A stretch of 64,000 nt of DNA from Todiramphus chloris collaris (Eukaryota; Chordata; Aves; Coraciiformes; Alcedinidae), in contig JANVCC010000167.1 in the NCBI GenBank assembly GCA_025345505.1, forward strand, positions 1,348,641 to 1,412,640, written 5' to 3'. A program made the translations under genes and the position numbers. The notes under the pieces are model-generated. The model did no database searches. It was not told where the DNA came from and was given only the letters and a program-made list of their open reading frames with translations. Position 1 is the stretch's first letter. Each line of letters begins with the position of its first letter. Shown here piece by piece: positions 1-10,299 of this stretch.

Positions 1-250
1 TCACAGCAAAGAAGTTCCTCCTCATGTTGAGATGGAACTTCATATGTTCCAATTTGTGACCAGTGCCCCTCATCCCATCCCAGGGCACCACTGACAAGAG
101 ACTGAGCCCTTCCACTTGACCCCCACCCCTCAGATATTTGTAAGCATTCATAAGATCCCCTCTCAGTCTTCTCTTCTCCAGGCCAAACAGCCCCAGGGCT
201 CTCAGCCCTTCCTCATCAGAGAGTTGTTCTAACCCCTTCATCATCCTCAT
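1..250 (-). mobile_element. CR1 LINE 3' fragment, cut by the window edge
   Basis: This is the reverse complement of a CR1 3' end. It shows the typical cagcaaagaagttcctcctc and tcttctcttctccaggcc blocks. It lies in the intron before coding exon 3 of the GPAT3-like gene. It belongs to the same 3'-end type as the copies at 4.5, 24.6, 32.6 and 54.0 kb. Confidence 0.85.
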
Positions 251-368
251 AAATATGGTGCTAGGAATGGCAGGAGAGCTATTGCTAAAAAGAATGTGTA
301 TTTTCCTCTTCTTGGAATCCATATTGTCCATTGCACTGTGTGGAAGGCAGACCCATTTTCTCATGTAG

Positions 369-639
369 GGATCATCTGGAGAGAGGAAACCTCCATGGAA
401 GAGGAGATTGCTGGCCAGCACCGAGGACGCTTCAGCCTTGCTGACGTTCTGTACTTCTCCAAGAAGGGGTGCGAGGCGGTTGCGGAAGATGAAGTCACCC
501 GGCGGTTCTCCTCCGAGGAGCTGCTGTCCTGGAACCTCCTCAGCAGAACCAATGCCAACTTGCACCATGTCAGCTGGCAACTGAGCGTTGTGTGGGTTCT
601 TGGGATCCTAATTCGGTATTGTCTCCTGATACCTTTTCG
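369..639 (+). CDS. GPAT3-like, coding exon 3 equivalent
   Basis: The exon starts after the acceptor tgtag and ends at cg|gtgagc. It begins in phase 1 (G of GIIWREE) and encodes the acidic linker, the conserved [18 protein letters not shown] block and the start of a hydrophobic segment ([17 protein letters not shown]). Its 271 nt equal the GPAT3 exon at 37581. Confidence 0.9.
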
Positions 640-3600
640 GTGAGCCGGGTGTAATTTCCTGGGATTGGGTTTTCATATTACTTGTTACAAGAGCTGGGAA
701 AAAATACGGTATTGACTAGTGCAGAAAGGAGAACCTGGTATGGCTTTGTTGTCCAAGATGCCATCAAAAGTCAAATATCCCCAAAACAAACATAAAAGGT
801 GCTGAAGATATACATTTCTTTTCTTCCATATATTTATCTTGGGTTTAAAATCTATTTTAATGCAGATCTGAAGCAGAGACAAAGTTTGTGAGCATGGGAT
901 TGGATGGAGAAAAAGAGACTTTAGACTTGTTAACTTTTCTTTTAAGCAAAACCAGCCTTTTACCATATTGACCAAAGAGTTACAAATATTCTTGTGCTCT
1001 TGTAAAAAGCAGGAGCTTTTAAAAATTCTTATTCCTTTGATGCCAGGACAGTATATTCCAAAGGCAGCTGCAGTGCATAGAGAGATTTCATACCAGTCAG
1101 TCACATAGCAGACCACACATTCCTGTGTGGAAACTCAGATATGCAGTTGAAGAAGACAAAAATTGATGTTAAAATGTCTTCGATACTGTTTTTTTCTCAA
1201 TCGTAGGTAACCAATGACATTTAATTTTCCTCGTTTTATAGTAGCATGCTTCCCAGGGTGGAAAAGCATACAGAAATTTCTGGATGGGCTTTTAAAAGTG
1301 AAACAATGGGATACCTTTTGGCATGGAGAAATCTCCCCTGCCTTAAACACTATCCGCTTCTCTTTGAGTGTGATGACTTCTTTTTACCCTGTGACAGCTT
1401 CAGAGCAAGGTGCAGTGCAAGGATAAGCTCCAGGCAGCACAAGGTTCTGTACTCGGTGCATGATTAAGTTAAAACATGCTCATGTTATCCCAATGCCCAT
1501 ACCTGGTTCATATTGCTACTGAGATGCTATTACTAGTGGAGGGAAGCATTGTGAAATGGCTTCAAGGGTTAAAGATTTTTCTTGCCTGCTCTTCTGGTTT
1601 TGCTTTTTAGCAGATTAATAATTCAGATATAATGATAATTCAGATTATTTTGCTTTGTAGTGTCTGCTTGGCTGTTTTCAGCATCCTCTTGCTGGTCTTG
1701 GCCACTACAGTAGTAGGACAGTTTCCAAATGGCAGGTAGGTGCTTGATGAGGGCTCTTGCAATTTCTCTTTCGAGTTCTGTAAGGATTTGAATTAGTGTG
1801 TTGGAATGTAAAGGAGGTGTAATGTCAACTATCGTGGGTGGTCTTCTTTTTTTTTCCTTCTCTACTGTAAACTCATAAAACATGATGAGAGAGAGTGTGG
1901 CAATGGCAGCTGAAAGTGGATGTGCAATATAAGTCAGATGGATACTGATGGAAGTATGTCTTAGAGTGGAAAATAAAGAGTATCCTCTACTCGAGTCAGA
2001 ATAGGGCAAGTAAATAAATCCTCTCTCCTGAACCATTCCACATTAATACAGTGAGATAGTTATGTCCTGTCAGTCTAAAAAAAAAAAAACCCCAAATTGG
2101 ATTGACCAGCTAAAATTCAACAAGTCAATAGCAGTTGCTTCCAGAGAAAACCAAAACCCTGTCTGTTTTTCTCTCTGCTTTGAATCTGGTGGGTTTAGAA
2201 TAGATTACAGTAGAAGAACAGACCTAGAATATCTTTGCTACCTGATGAGCTCCTCCTGCATGACACTGTTGGTGCAAGTGAATCTTCTTCATGTGGGCTT
2301 TGCAATAACAGCTCTTGGGAATAACGTGGAGAGTTTACGTTACATTGTTCCATGAGTGACAATGTAGAACTAGAAACCTACCTATGGCTTCATTTCTTTT
2401 AGAGCTAAATTCTGGCTGAGCAACCAGGTTCAGATGATCTGTGCCAGATTAGGTGTCCGAAGTCTGAGTGGCCTTGTTCACTTCCACAACAGGTGAGTGG
2501 TGCCACCCTGCTCTTGTTGGTTTGGGGTGGATTTCTTACAGTACCGAAGGTCTTGTGCTTTGGAGAAGGATTCTTACCCCATTACTGCCCGGGTCCTACG
2601 ATGGTACAGTTTGCTCCAAGAAGCTGTTTAGATCCTCTAAACTTTGTCAAGATGTTTGCTGCTGTGTATGGGGTATGAAAGGTGGAGTAGTACCGTGTTC
2701 TTGATTAAACATACACGTAGACATTTTTCTCAATGTTTGCCATGGATGTGTTGCTATCACATGCAAGAACGCTGCCATAAGAATGTTCAACTGTTCTATT
2801 AGCTGATTTGTTTGGTAAATAATTCACTGTCTCTCCTAAAGTAAGTTATGGATAGTGTCTCAGTAAGTTTTGCCAATATCTTGCTTGCTTCATGTTGGAG
2901 ATTGAAGTAATGCAGGATTCTGAAATATTTTTTGTTTGTGCTTTAGGAAACAAGCACAATCGTGCTCTGGTGTCCTTGCTTTCAGAGTTTTAGTGTTCGA
3001 GGAGTCTTTGATCTTTACTTCTGTGAATGCTAATGTATCTGGCCAAAATGCCTGCTCCAATAAAGTCCGGTGTTCTCAGCTACAAGGAAGCTGGGTTTGG
3101 TGAAATGCCCAAACTACTGCAATGTAAAGGGGCCCTTGAACATGTGAGGGCGGGAAAATAAAGGTTTACAAATGTATTAGTTCTCTTAAAATTAAACCAA
3201 ATTACAAATGAAGAAAAAAAAATACTAATTTATATCATAGTAATATTAGTATTTCAAAATGTTTTGTGGCTTTCTGCTTCCTTTATATGGATCTGCAGAT
3301 GAGCTGGGTGCCTGAAATGCTTCTGTTGCCAATAGTCTCCGTTGTGGATACGTGCTGGCTGGATGGGTTGCCTGATGGGCCCCATCATCTGGAGCACAAA
3401 ACATAACATAACTACTCTGATGTTTATCACTGCAGGGAAAACAGACCCCAGGGAGGAGGCATCTGCGTGGCCAACCACACCTCTCCATTAGATGTTCTAA
3501 TCCTGGCCAGTGATGGATGCTATTCCTTGGTATGAGCGAGAGAGTCAGTATGTATGGGTAACCTTGAGATGCCTGTAGCTGTAGTGTTGGCCAAGAGGAG

Positions 3601-6600
3601 AAATTTACTTCTAGAAAGAGTGGGGGTTGATAGCCTCCAAACTTGCATTCGGGACCGCAAGATGATTTGACACAGTTTTGATCAAAGAGGGGTGGTATCA
3701 TTTGTGGATGAGCTTAGAAATAGACACATCCGTGTTCAGAATTTTATCACCTAAGTGTGTGTGTGTTTTGCATGGTAACCAGTTTCTTTTGGGTTTCCAG
3801 GTTGGCCAGGTGCATGGAGGGCTTCTGGGGCTTATTCAGAAAGCTTGCACGCAAACCAGTCATCATGTTTTTTTTGAACGTTCAGAAATGAAAGACCGTC
3901 ATCTGGTGAGGAAAAAGTAAGGTAGTGAGGTGTTTGCTTAATTGTCCTGTCAGGTCTAGTAATTGTGAGGTCCAAGCATGAGCTGAGACTATTTCCACCT
4001 TGCTTCTCTCCTTGGTGGGCAGCTGTACATTGTCATTGGTCTAAGTTGTCATCATCTAACTAAGTTCTAGTTTGGAATTACTCTGTCAGAGAAGGTGTAG
4101 TGTGCAGCAGTCACCATCTACTGAACTTTTGATTGTTTGCCCTGTAACCTCTAGGAATTTCCACACTCATCTCTTCATTCAGTTTTGAGTCTGAAGGTGA
4201 AGGATGTCAGGAATGAAATCTGAGTTCTGTCAGCCTATCTGCTTCCCAGATCATGCCTTGCCCTGGTATGTTTTTCATCATCTCCAAGCATCAAAGCTGG
4301 TTATATCTGCTCTGAGTCTAGGGTAAAGACTGTAGCAAAATAAAACAATAAAATGAACAAAAACCCCCACAAAACAAACAAACAAAAACGTCAAGGTACC
4401 ACCTAGCTGCTAGAAGCTGGAAGAGCACCCCAGAGAAGTGCGTTAGGTTTGCATAATGCCTATAGACTCATCAAATCATAGAATGGTAGGAATGGACCTC
4501 TGGAGATCATGGAGTCCAACCCCCCTGCCAGAGCAGGGTTACCCAGGGCATCCCACACAAGAATAGATCTGGGGGGGCTGGAAAGTCTCCAAAGAAGGAG
4601 ACTCCACAGCCTCTCTGGGCAGCCTCTTCCAGGCTCTGGCACTCTCACAATAAAGACGTTTTCTCTCATATTGAGGTGAAACTTCATATGTCCCAATTTG
4701 TGACCAGTACCCCTCATCCCATCCCAGGGCACCACTGACAAGAGCCTGGCCCCTTCCACTTGACCCCCACCCCTCAGATACTTGTAAGCATTTATAAGAT
4801 CCCCTCTCAGTCTTCTCTTCTCCAGGCCAAACAGCCCCAGGGCTCTCAGCCTTTCCTCATCAGAGAGCTGTTCCAGTCCCTTCATCACCCTCGTAGCCTC
4901 CCTTGGACTCTCTCCAGTATTTCCCTGTCCCTCTTGAATGGGGGAGCCCAGAACTGGACACAATGCTCCAGATGTGGTCTCACCAGTGCAGAGCAGAGGG
5001 GGAGGAGAACCTCCCTTGACCTGCCGGTCACACTCTTCTTTATCCACCAGGACTTCAAGTGCTCTGCAGACCTGCAGTGTTGCTTCCTGGCAGAAAGTGC
5101 ATGTTGGGCTTCAAGGACATGAGAAGGACATGGCCCAGTGTGGCAGTTCATGCATTCTGAGGTGTTTACAGAGTCCCGTTGTAGTCACCCTAAATCTTCA
5201 TGAAATGAGGTGCAATGCAGCTAACATTTCCCCTGACAGCTTGTCCTTGGAAAAATGAAGAAATTCCCCCCATGTGGGATCATTTTTTTTTGGTGTTTGA
5301 TGTTTTGTTTTTGTTCTTTAACCTGGACTGGAGAGGAACTGCCTGCTCTTGAATCACAGGAAAGACTCAGCAAGCAACCGATTTTGTGTGTCAGTCATGT
5401 GCTTAGGGGTAACACATTTGTCTGTAAGCCATGCAGCAAGTGGAGTAAAATAGTGGCCTATCTCAACTAGATGCAGAAAATCCCTTGGTATGCATAAAAC
5501 TGATGTTATGACCATAGAAAGCAGGAAAACTTGCAACATGGACTAGACTTCAGTGAGAAGTCTGGCTGCGTTCATAGCTGGAACCCATCAGCGGCGAATA
5601 TGAAGCTGCTTTTAAATGCTTCCAGTATCGCCGTTCTCTGGCTTCATGTTATTTGGGTTGAAATGGTGAAAGAAAACAAGATATTAAAACCTGCTCTTGC
5701 GATTAACACAGGAGAAACTCTGAGATAAGGGCCTGAAAGTGGCACTCAGCCCCGCTGAGGCCACCAACCGGCAAAAGCAATTGGGGAAGGGCTTTTCTTG
5801 TCCTATGCAAGAGGTGATGGGTATTTAGATTCTTGGCCAAAGAGAGGAAAATAAAATAGGCACTGATACTATTATTTTCTCTCCACAGAATTAGAGAACA
5901 CATTGCAGATAAGGCCAAATTACCCATTTTGATTTTCCCAGAAGGTATTTATGTCTATAACATTATTATTGTATGTTATATAGGTGTTTGTTATTTATAT
6001 AACAATATTGATTTTATTGCTCTTCTCATCTCTGCGTGCAGTTTATTAAACCCAGCCTTTACAAGCGAGCTGTTTGGTTTTATCCTGTAGAATTAATTAG
6101 CTCTTGTGAGATATTAACAGTTTCTGATATTTTATAGCAGTTTTAGGACAGTTCCTTTGCTTTAATGCATAGCATAATGGCAGAGAGAACAGGCTCTGGG
6201 CTTACTCAACTAAAGCTCGCTTTCTCTTTTAGCAACTTAAGTCTCCCAAAGACAATTTAGGGTTCATTTGCTGCTGCTTTTCTTAAGAGCGGATTAAACC
6301 CTTCATCTGTTTTAATTCTGGCCAGGTACTTGCATAAACAACACCTCAGTAATGATGTTTAAGAAGGGGAGCTTTGAGGTAGGAGGGACCATCCATCCGG
6401 TAGCGATCAAGGTAATGTACCTTCAGTTTTCCAAACATGGAAGGATTATTTGCAGAAACTTCTCACGCCAGAGAAGACATTCAAGTGTAACCCTTTAAAA
6501 AAAAAAAAGGGGATTTTGTTTCTCTTGAATAAAGTACAGAATACCCCTGAGAAAATGGAATGGTGTGTAATGGATTAGGAGCAATCTGAAAAGCACTGCT

Positions 6601-8342
6601 ATGCTGCATGTTCAGCTCTGCCTGCTCTTCTGTCCCAGGGCTCCTGCCTCTTGTGTCCTCAGGGGATAAAGACACTTTTCTTAGCACTTCCAAGGCTTTC
6701 TGAGTAGGTTTTAGCCAAGTCATCCTAGCTCTAGACACGTTAGTTACTTTTTCTGGAACCATGTTGCTTAATCTTATGGAAATTGTTAAAACTGGCATGA
6801 GCATTTTCAAGGAAACCTTTATAGTCAGCACATGACAAGTCTTTACACTTTGAGTAGATCTACCTGGCTATAGTTAAGATGTGTTTCAATGGGTCTGGTG
6901 CAGTTTGGGGTCCTGTGTAGCTTGTAATAAAGGTGAACTGTTATAAACTTGTCATAAATGTGGAGCTTTACTCTGAGTTTACTGCTGGTTTTAAGAGGTG
7001 TGATTAGATTTGCCCCTGATTTAGTTGAACTGTGACTTCATGCTCAGAAAAAACCAAAAAGAGCGGCTTACATGATTTAAACTAAGGCAGCAAATCACTT
7101 TCACTTGTTCTTCTTGTCTTCCAGTATGACCCCCGCTTTGGAGATGCCTTCTGGGACAGCACAAAGTACTCCGTGATGACCTATGTTTTTAATATCATGA
7201 GTAGCTGGGCTGTTGTCTGTAATGTGTGGTACCTTCCACCAATGGTCAAAGAGGTACTTGCTCAGAAAATGCTGCCTGGGAGGAAGTTGCGTTCTTATTC
7301 ATGGCGGGTTTTGCGAGTCTTTATTGACAACTTGATGGACCAAGGCCAGAAAGCAACTTTCTAGTCTTAAAATTCAGTGAGCATGTGCTTGTGGGGGTTA
7401 GTTATCTTCAATGAAAAAAGTACTCTTGCAGAGATTCAGACATTTCTGCACTGTGCTCCCTATTGCTCCTAAACAGCTTCTTTACTTGGGTGCAGCTGCT
7501 TTGTTTTCTCTCATCACAGAGATCAGAAGACGTGTTAAAATGTGGGGTGATACTGCAGGAATCCCATCCCTCAGCCCAGCACATACCTCCCTATTTTTAC
7601 TCCAGGAGTGCTAGATTTAGGCCTTTACTCCATTCTGGGGTTCTTCTGCCTTCTGTGTCCTCCTCCTTGTTGCTCAGCCCTGCAGAATATCCAGCTAATC
7701 CTTTGCTCGGCAGCTTTCTGCCACAACTTGGTACAGCCTCTCAGCCCACTGCACCTCGATACCAGCCTGGTGCTGACAGAGTGTTCAAAGCCTTTGTTCC
7801 AGCAGTGCTCTGCTCTCTGCTCAGCCCTGGTCTTGGTGGGGAACCATTCCCCAGGACCAACTGGAACTGCCTTGCAGGTCACATTTGGCTGGTGGATCCA
7901 ACATCTTTAATATTTAAGTTGCGAAGTGAATCATTCTTTTTTTTTTTTTTTTTCCCCCTAGGAAGAAGAAGATGCTGTTCACTTTGCCAACAGAGTCAAG
8001 GCTGCCATTGCTGCTCAGGGAGGAATGTCTGTGCTTCCTTGGTAAGAAGCAGCACTTCTGAGGTGGGGTTTAAAGCATATTTAGGTGTTTTATACTCTGA
8101 GATGTGAGCCTGGGATCTTCGAAAACTTCTTCCAGATGTGCTTGGCTTGGGCTACGTGGTCTAAATATCTTAATGCTTTTCTTCCTTGAAGTGAGCTCAA
8201 GGCTCTTCTTTTTTCTGTGTCTTTCAGGGATGGTGGACTGAAAAGGAAAAAGGTCAAAGAGTCTTTCAAGGAAGAGCAACAGAAGAAATACTGCCAGATA
8301 ATAATAGAAAATGGAGCTGTGGGAAGTGCAAATGTCTGTTAA
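369..8342 (+). CDS. GPAT3-like acyltransferase, tandem paralogue (last ten coding exons)
   Basis: This is a membrane-bound glycerol-3-phosphate acyltransferase of the GPAT3/GPAT4 family, which transfers an acyl group from acyl-CoA to glycerol-3-phosphate at the ER. Visible coding exons are 369-639, 1661-1735, 2403-2492, 3436-3529, 3801-3916, 5889-5944, 6326-6411, 7125-7253, 7962-8041 and 8228-8342. All have AG/GT borders and join in frame into 369 residues with no stop. Motif I reads NHTSPLD (exon 3436), motif II FFERSE (exon 3801), motif III FPEGTC (exons 5889 and 6326) and motif IV HPVAIKYDP (exons 6326 and 7125). Exon lengths and phases match the GPAT3 gene 12 kb downstream except for the last exon. 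Identity to that protein is about 63% by hand count: about 93% in the motif III/IV exon but only about 40-45% in the membrane and linker exons. The first two coding exons should lie left of the window. It could be the bird counterpart of the gene called agpat9l in fish, but I cannot test orthology. Confidence 0.9.
1661..1735 (+). CDS. GPAT3-like, coding exon 4 equivalent
   Basis: This 75-nt exon lies between tttgtag and gtaggt. It encodes a membrane segment ending in [10 protein letters not shown]. The same position in GPAT3 reads [10 protein letters not shown]. Only about 10 of 24 residues match, so the membrane helix has diverged while length and phase are kept. Confidence 0.88.
2403..2492 (+). 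CDS. GPAT3-like, coding exon 5 equivalent
   Basis: This 90-nt exon lies between ttttag and gtgagt. It encodes a segment ending [12 protein letters not shown], matching [12 protein letters not shown] in GPAT3. Identity is about 13 of 30. The AG/GT borders and open frame mark it as an exon even though it falls within short overlapping reading frames. Confidence 0.87.
3436..3529 (+). CDS. GPAT3-like, coding exon 6 equivalent (motif I)
   Basis: This 94-nt exon lies between ctgcag and gtatga. It encodes [18 protein letters not shown] and carries the catalytic His and Asp of the HX4D motif. GPAT3 has Ile where this protein has Leu just before the Asp. Confidence 0.92.
3801..3916 (+). CDS. GPAT3-like, coding exon 7 equivalent (motif II)
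   Basis: This 116-nt exon lies between tttccag and gtaagg. It encodes [15 protein letters not shown], then a divergent stretch (CTQTSHH in place of TVKACPH), then [14 protein letters not shown]. The FERSE block is the substrate-binding motif II of this family. Confidence 0.92.
4473..5060 (-). mobile_element. CR1 LINE, 5'-truncated
   Basis: Read on the - strand, this is a CR1 tail that ends in the usual ttctatgatt motif (aaatcatagaatgg on +). It carries degraded RT C-terminal and 3' UTR sequence. It lies in the intron between the motif II and motif III exons of the GPAT3-like gene. Its left-hand end on the minus strand blurs out around 5050-5110. Confidence 0.88.
5889..5944 (+). CDS. GPAT3-like, coding exon 8 equivalent
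   Basis: This short 56-nt exon lies between ccacag and gtattt. It encodes [18 protein letters not shown] and the first base of the motif III Gly. It is the same size as the GPAT3 exon at 42082. Confidence 0.9.
6326..6411 (+). CDS. GPAT3-like, coding exon 9 equivalent (motifs III and IV)
   Basis: This 86-nt exon lies between ggccag and gtaatg. It encodes [18 protein letters not shown] and then [10 protein letters not shown]. About 27 of 29 residues equal GPAT3, making it the most conserved exon of the pair. It is too short and too phased to stand out as a simple open reading frame. Confidence 0.9.
7125..7253 (+). CDS. GPAT3-like, coding exon 10 equivalent
   Basis: This 129-nt exon of 43 whole codons lies between cttccag and gtactt. 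It encodes [15 protein letters not shown] through [18 protein letters not shown], the conserved region after motif IV. Confidence 0.92.
7962..8041 (+). CDS. GPAT3-like, coding exon 11 equivalent
   Basis: This 80-nt exon follows a long pyrimidine tract and ccctag and ends at tg|gtaaga. It encodes [20 protein letters not shown] and then GMSVLPW. Confidence 0.9.
8228..8342 (+). CDS. GPAT3-like, last coding exon
   Basis: The exon follows ctttcag. It encodes [20 protein letters not shown] and then a divergent tail ending GSANVC before TAA at 8340-8342. The tail is shorter than that of the neighbouring GPAT3. Confidence 0.92.
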
Positions 8343-8655
8343 ATGTTATTTATTTTATCTCATTTTTCCATGACTTGTCTCCACCAGAAAAAGGGGCTAT
8401 TTTTTATACTAAAACTGACATGTGTTCCTTCTGTCTCCGTAAGATACTTTGCATATGACACAGCAGGGAAACCATAAAGAGATAGTATTTTGTATGAAAT
8501 AAGGATACTAGTAAAATTCTCTCGGGTGTTGAGCAGGAAGAATTTGCAATAAAATGACTCAGGTTCAGTAAAACACCATTTTTAAAAATCTTTGAGATGC
8601 CCTGAAGACTTAAATGGTAACTTCTTAACTTGAAATAAAATACCTCTGTACTCCT
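8343..8655 (+). other. 3' UTR of the GPAT3-like gene with two poly(A) signals
   Basis: Two AATAAA hexamers follow the stop codon, at 8548-8553 and 8634-8639. The UTR would be about 230 or 310 bases. The exact cleavage site cannot be seen. Confidence 0.6.
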
Positions 8656-9800
8656 AACCTGCCATCACTGACTGGGACTAGTCCTGTGAGCCACAGTCCC
8701 TATGTGGCTGTAGAGAGAGATCTCCTGATGTCAGAAGACATTAAACAGAAACCAAAATAGGTTTTCCAAATTGCAAGTTGAGAGGCAGAGGTGGATGTTA
8801 GAGGGAAAGGGGCAGTTGCTGGCTTTCCCCTCTAGGTCACAAGACCAGGGGTGGCAACGTAGGAAGTTTTTCAGGCTCCTGTTGATAAAGAGCAGAAGAG
8901 TTTCCAGAGAAGCTCATCTCTTATGCCTGAGGGCATGATGCTGGGATAAATCACTCACAGCCAAAGACAACGTTGTAGCAAAATAGATCATATTTCTAAA
9001 GGATGTTGTGTCTTCTGACTTCACTATGTCTCCTTCTGTGGCTGTTTGTATGCATTACACATATTAAAGCCAACCTGTGACGTGACCTCTCTTACCCTCT
9101 GTTGTAATTATTTCCAGATAGCTGCCTGCCTGTCTTACCTCCTCACGTGAAGGCTACAGATTTGCTCTTTGTCAAGCTCACCCTCCAGGAATAAATAGAA
9201 CAAGTGCCCTTAAGGAATCTGAGATGAAAATCCTTGTCACCTAGAATATTTCTTTGTAGAAAATACTTGCTATCCTGTTAAGTAGCTCCCAGGTGAAAGA
9301 TTCTACCTTCTTTAATGATCTGAAGGTCACTAATGAACCACACTTAGAGAGCTGTCATTTTGTCCAAGCTGCTTTAAGGCAGATGTCCTCAGGTTTACGT
9401 GACAGCGGCCTGCTGACGGAGGTCTCGGTGGAGATGGAGGACCTGTCGTGGTGAGCGCAGAAAGAACCCTTGGATGCATGATCTTCATTATGGTTATGAC
9501 TCCAGGTCTTGTAAAAGTATATCTCAGACCTCTGAATGTACCAGTACTGCGTGTCACCTGCTGAGCTGAGGGAAGGGTGGTGGAGTTGTCTGTATTTTCT
9601 CTGCCATTTTTGGCCGTGTCCTGCTTTGAGTGAGAACAGGACTAATTCTGTTCAGCGATTTTACTTTTCAGCTCAGTCTCCTCTCACTCCCTACCCTGTC
9701 TGCAGTTAACAGCAGATTTTCACAGGCAGGGGCTGTCTCTAGCAGCAATAACTCTCCCTGTTCAGAGTTACTCCCCGGGATTGGTGTGTGCAGAAAGGCT
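8656..9800. other. Intergenic stretch after the GPAT3-like gene
   Basis: No recognisable gene or known repeat is seen, apart from an unexplained exon-like minus-strand reading frame at 9357-9557 (see findings). Confidence 0.5.
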
Positions 9801-9809
9801 CTTGCTGAT

Positions 9810-10290
9810 ACTTACTGCTGATCAAGGTCGCTGCTGGGGCTTGTGCCCCACGCTGGGGGTGCAGAAAGTAAAAGCAGCTGTAGGAGGAGCAGACAGGACA
9901 AGGAACCTCAAACTGGCCAATGAGGGATTCCAGCCCATAAACATCATATTTGGTATAAAGCTGAGGGACCACAAGGGTCAAGCTCTTCTTCAGTGGCCGG
10001 TGTCCAAGGAGGACTCTGTCTAGTCTGCCTTTGATCCCAGTCCATGTGTTATGGAATCAGGCTCCTGAAGCTGGTTCCCATCTGCTGGGCTGTCTTATTC
10101 AAGAGCACAAACTTCCTCTGTTGTTCACCAGTTAATGTATTTGCCCTTCATCTCCTTACCCAAACGAGCCTCAGACTTTTAACTGTCTGGCAACTCCAAA
10201 TAAAAGATGAGGGCCTTCTGCTACAGCTACTTGGTGTAGGGAAGACCTCCACCATACACCAGAGCCTTGCTGTGCAATTTGGTGCTGCTG
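9810..10290 (+). mobile_element. Possible solo LTR fragment, avian ERVL-like
   Basis: The stretch has a ccaatgagggattcc block, then a TATA-like tataaag at about 9954, then an AATAAA at about 10199. This layout resembles the U3-R part of avian ERVL LTRs known to me. No internal retroviral region is seen beside it. It looks old and degraded. The family call is from memory of the sequence pattern and its ends are uncertain. Confidence 0.4.
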
Positions 10291-10299
10291 CCTAAGGCA

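Noticed and set aside
4885-5151. Open frame of 88 codons on - resembling a protein ([20 protein letters not shown])
   Set aside because: This is CR1 RT C-terminal sequence.
369-8342. GPAT4 as the identity of either gene
   Set aside because: The complete gene starts in the GPAT3 manner, with WATIRIEKG after exon 1 and NYSKM at the end. GPAT4 has a different N-terminus and tail.
369-8342. Processed or dead pseudogene copy of GPAT3
   Set aside because: Introns are present at every GPAT3 position, all ten exons are open, and all splice sites are GT-AG.
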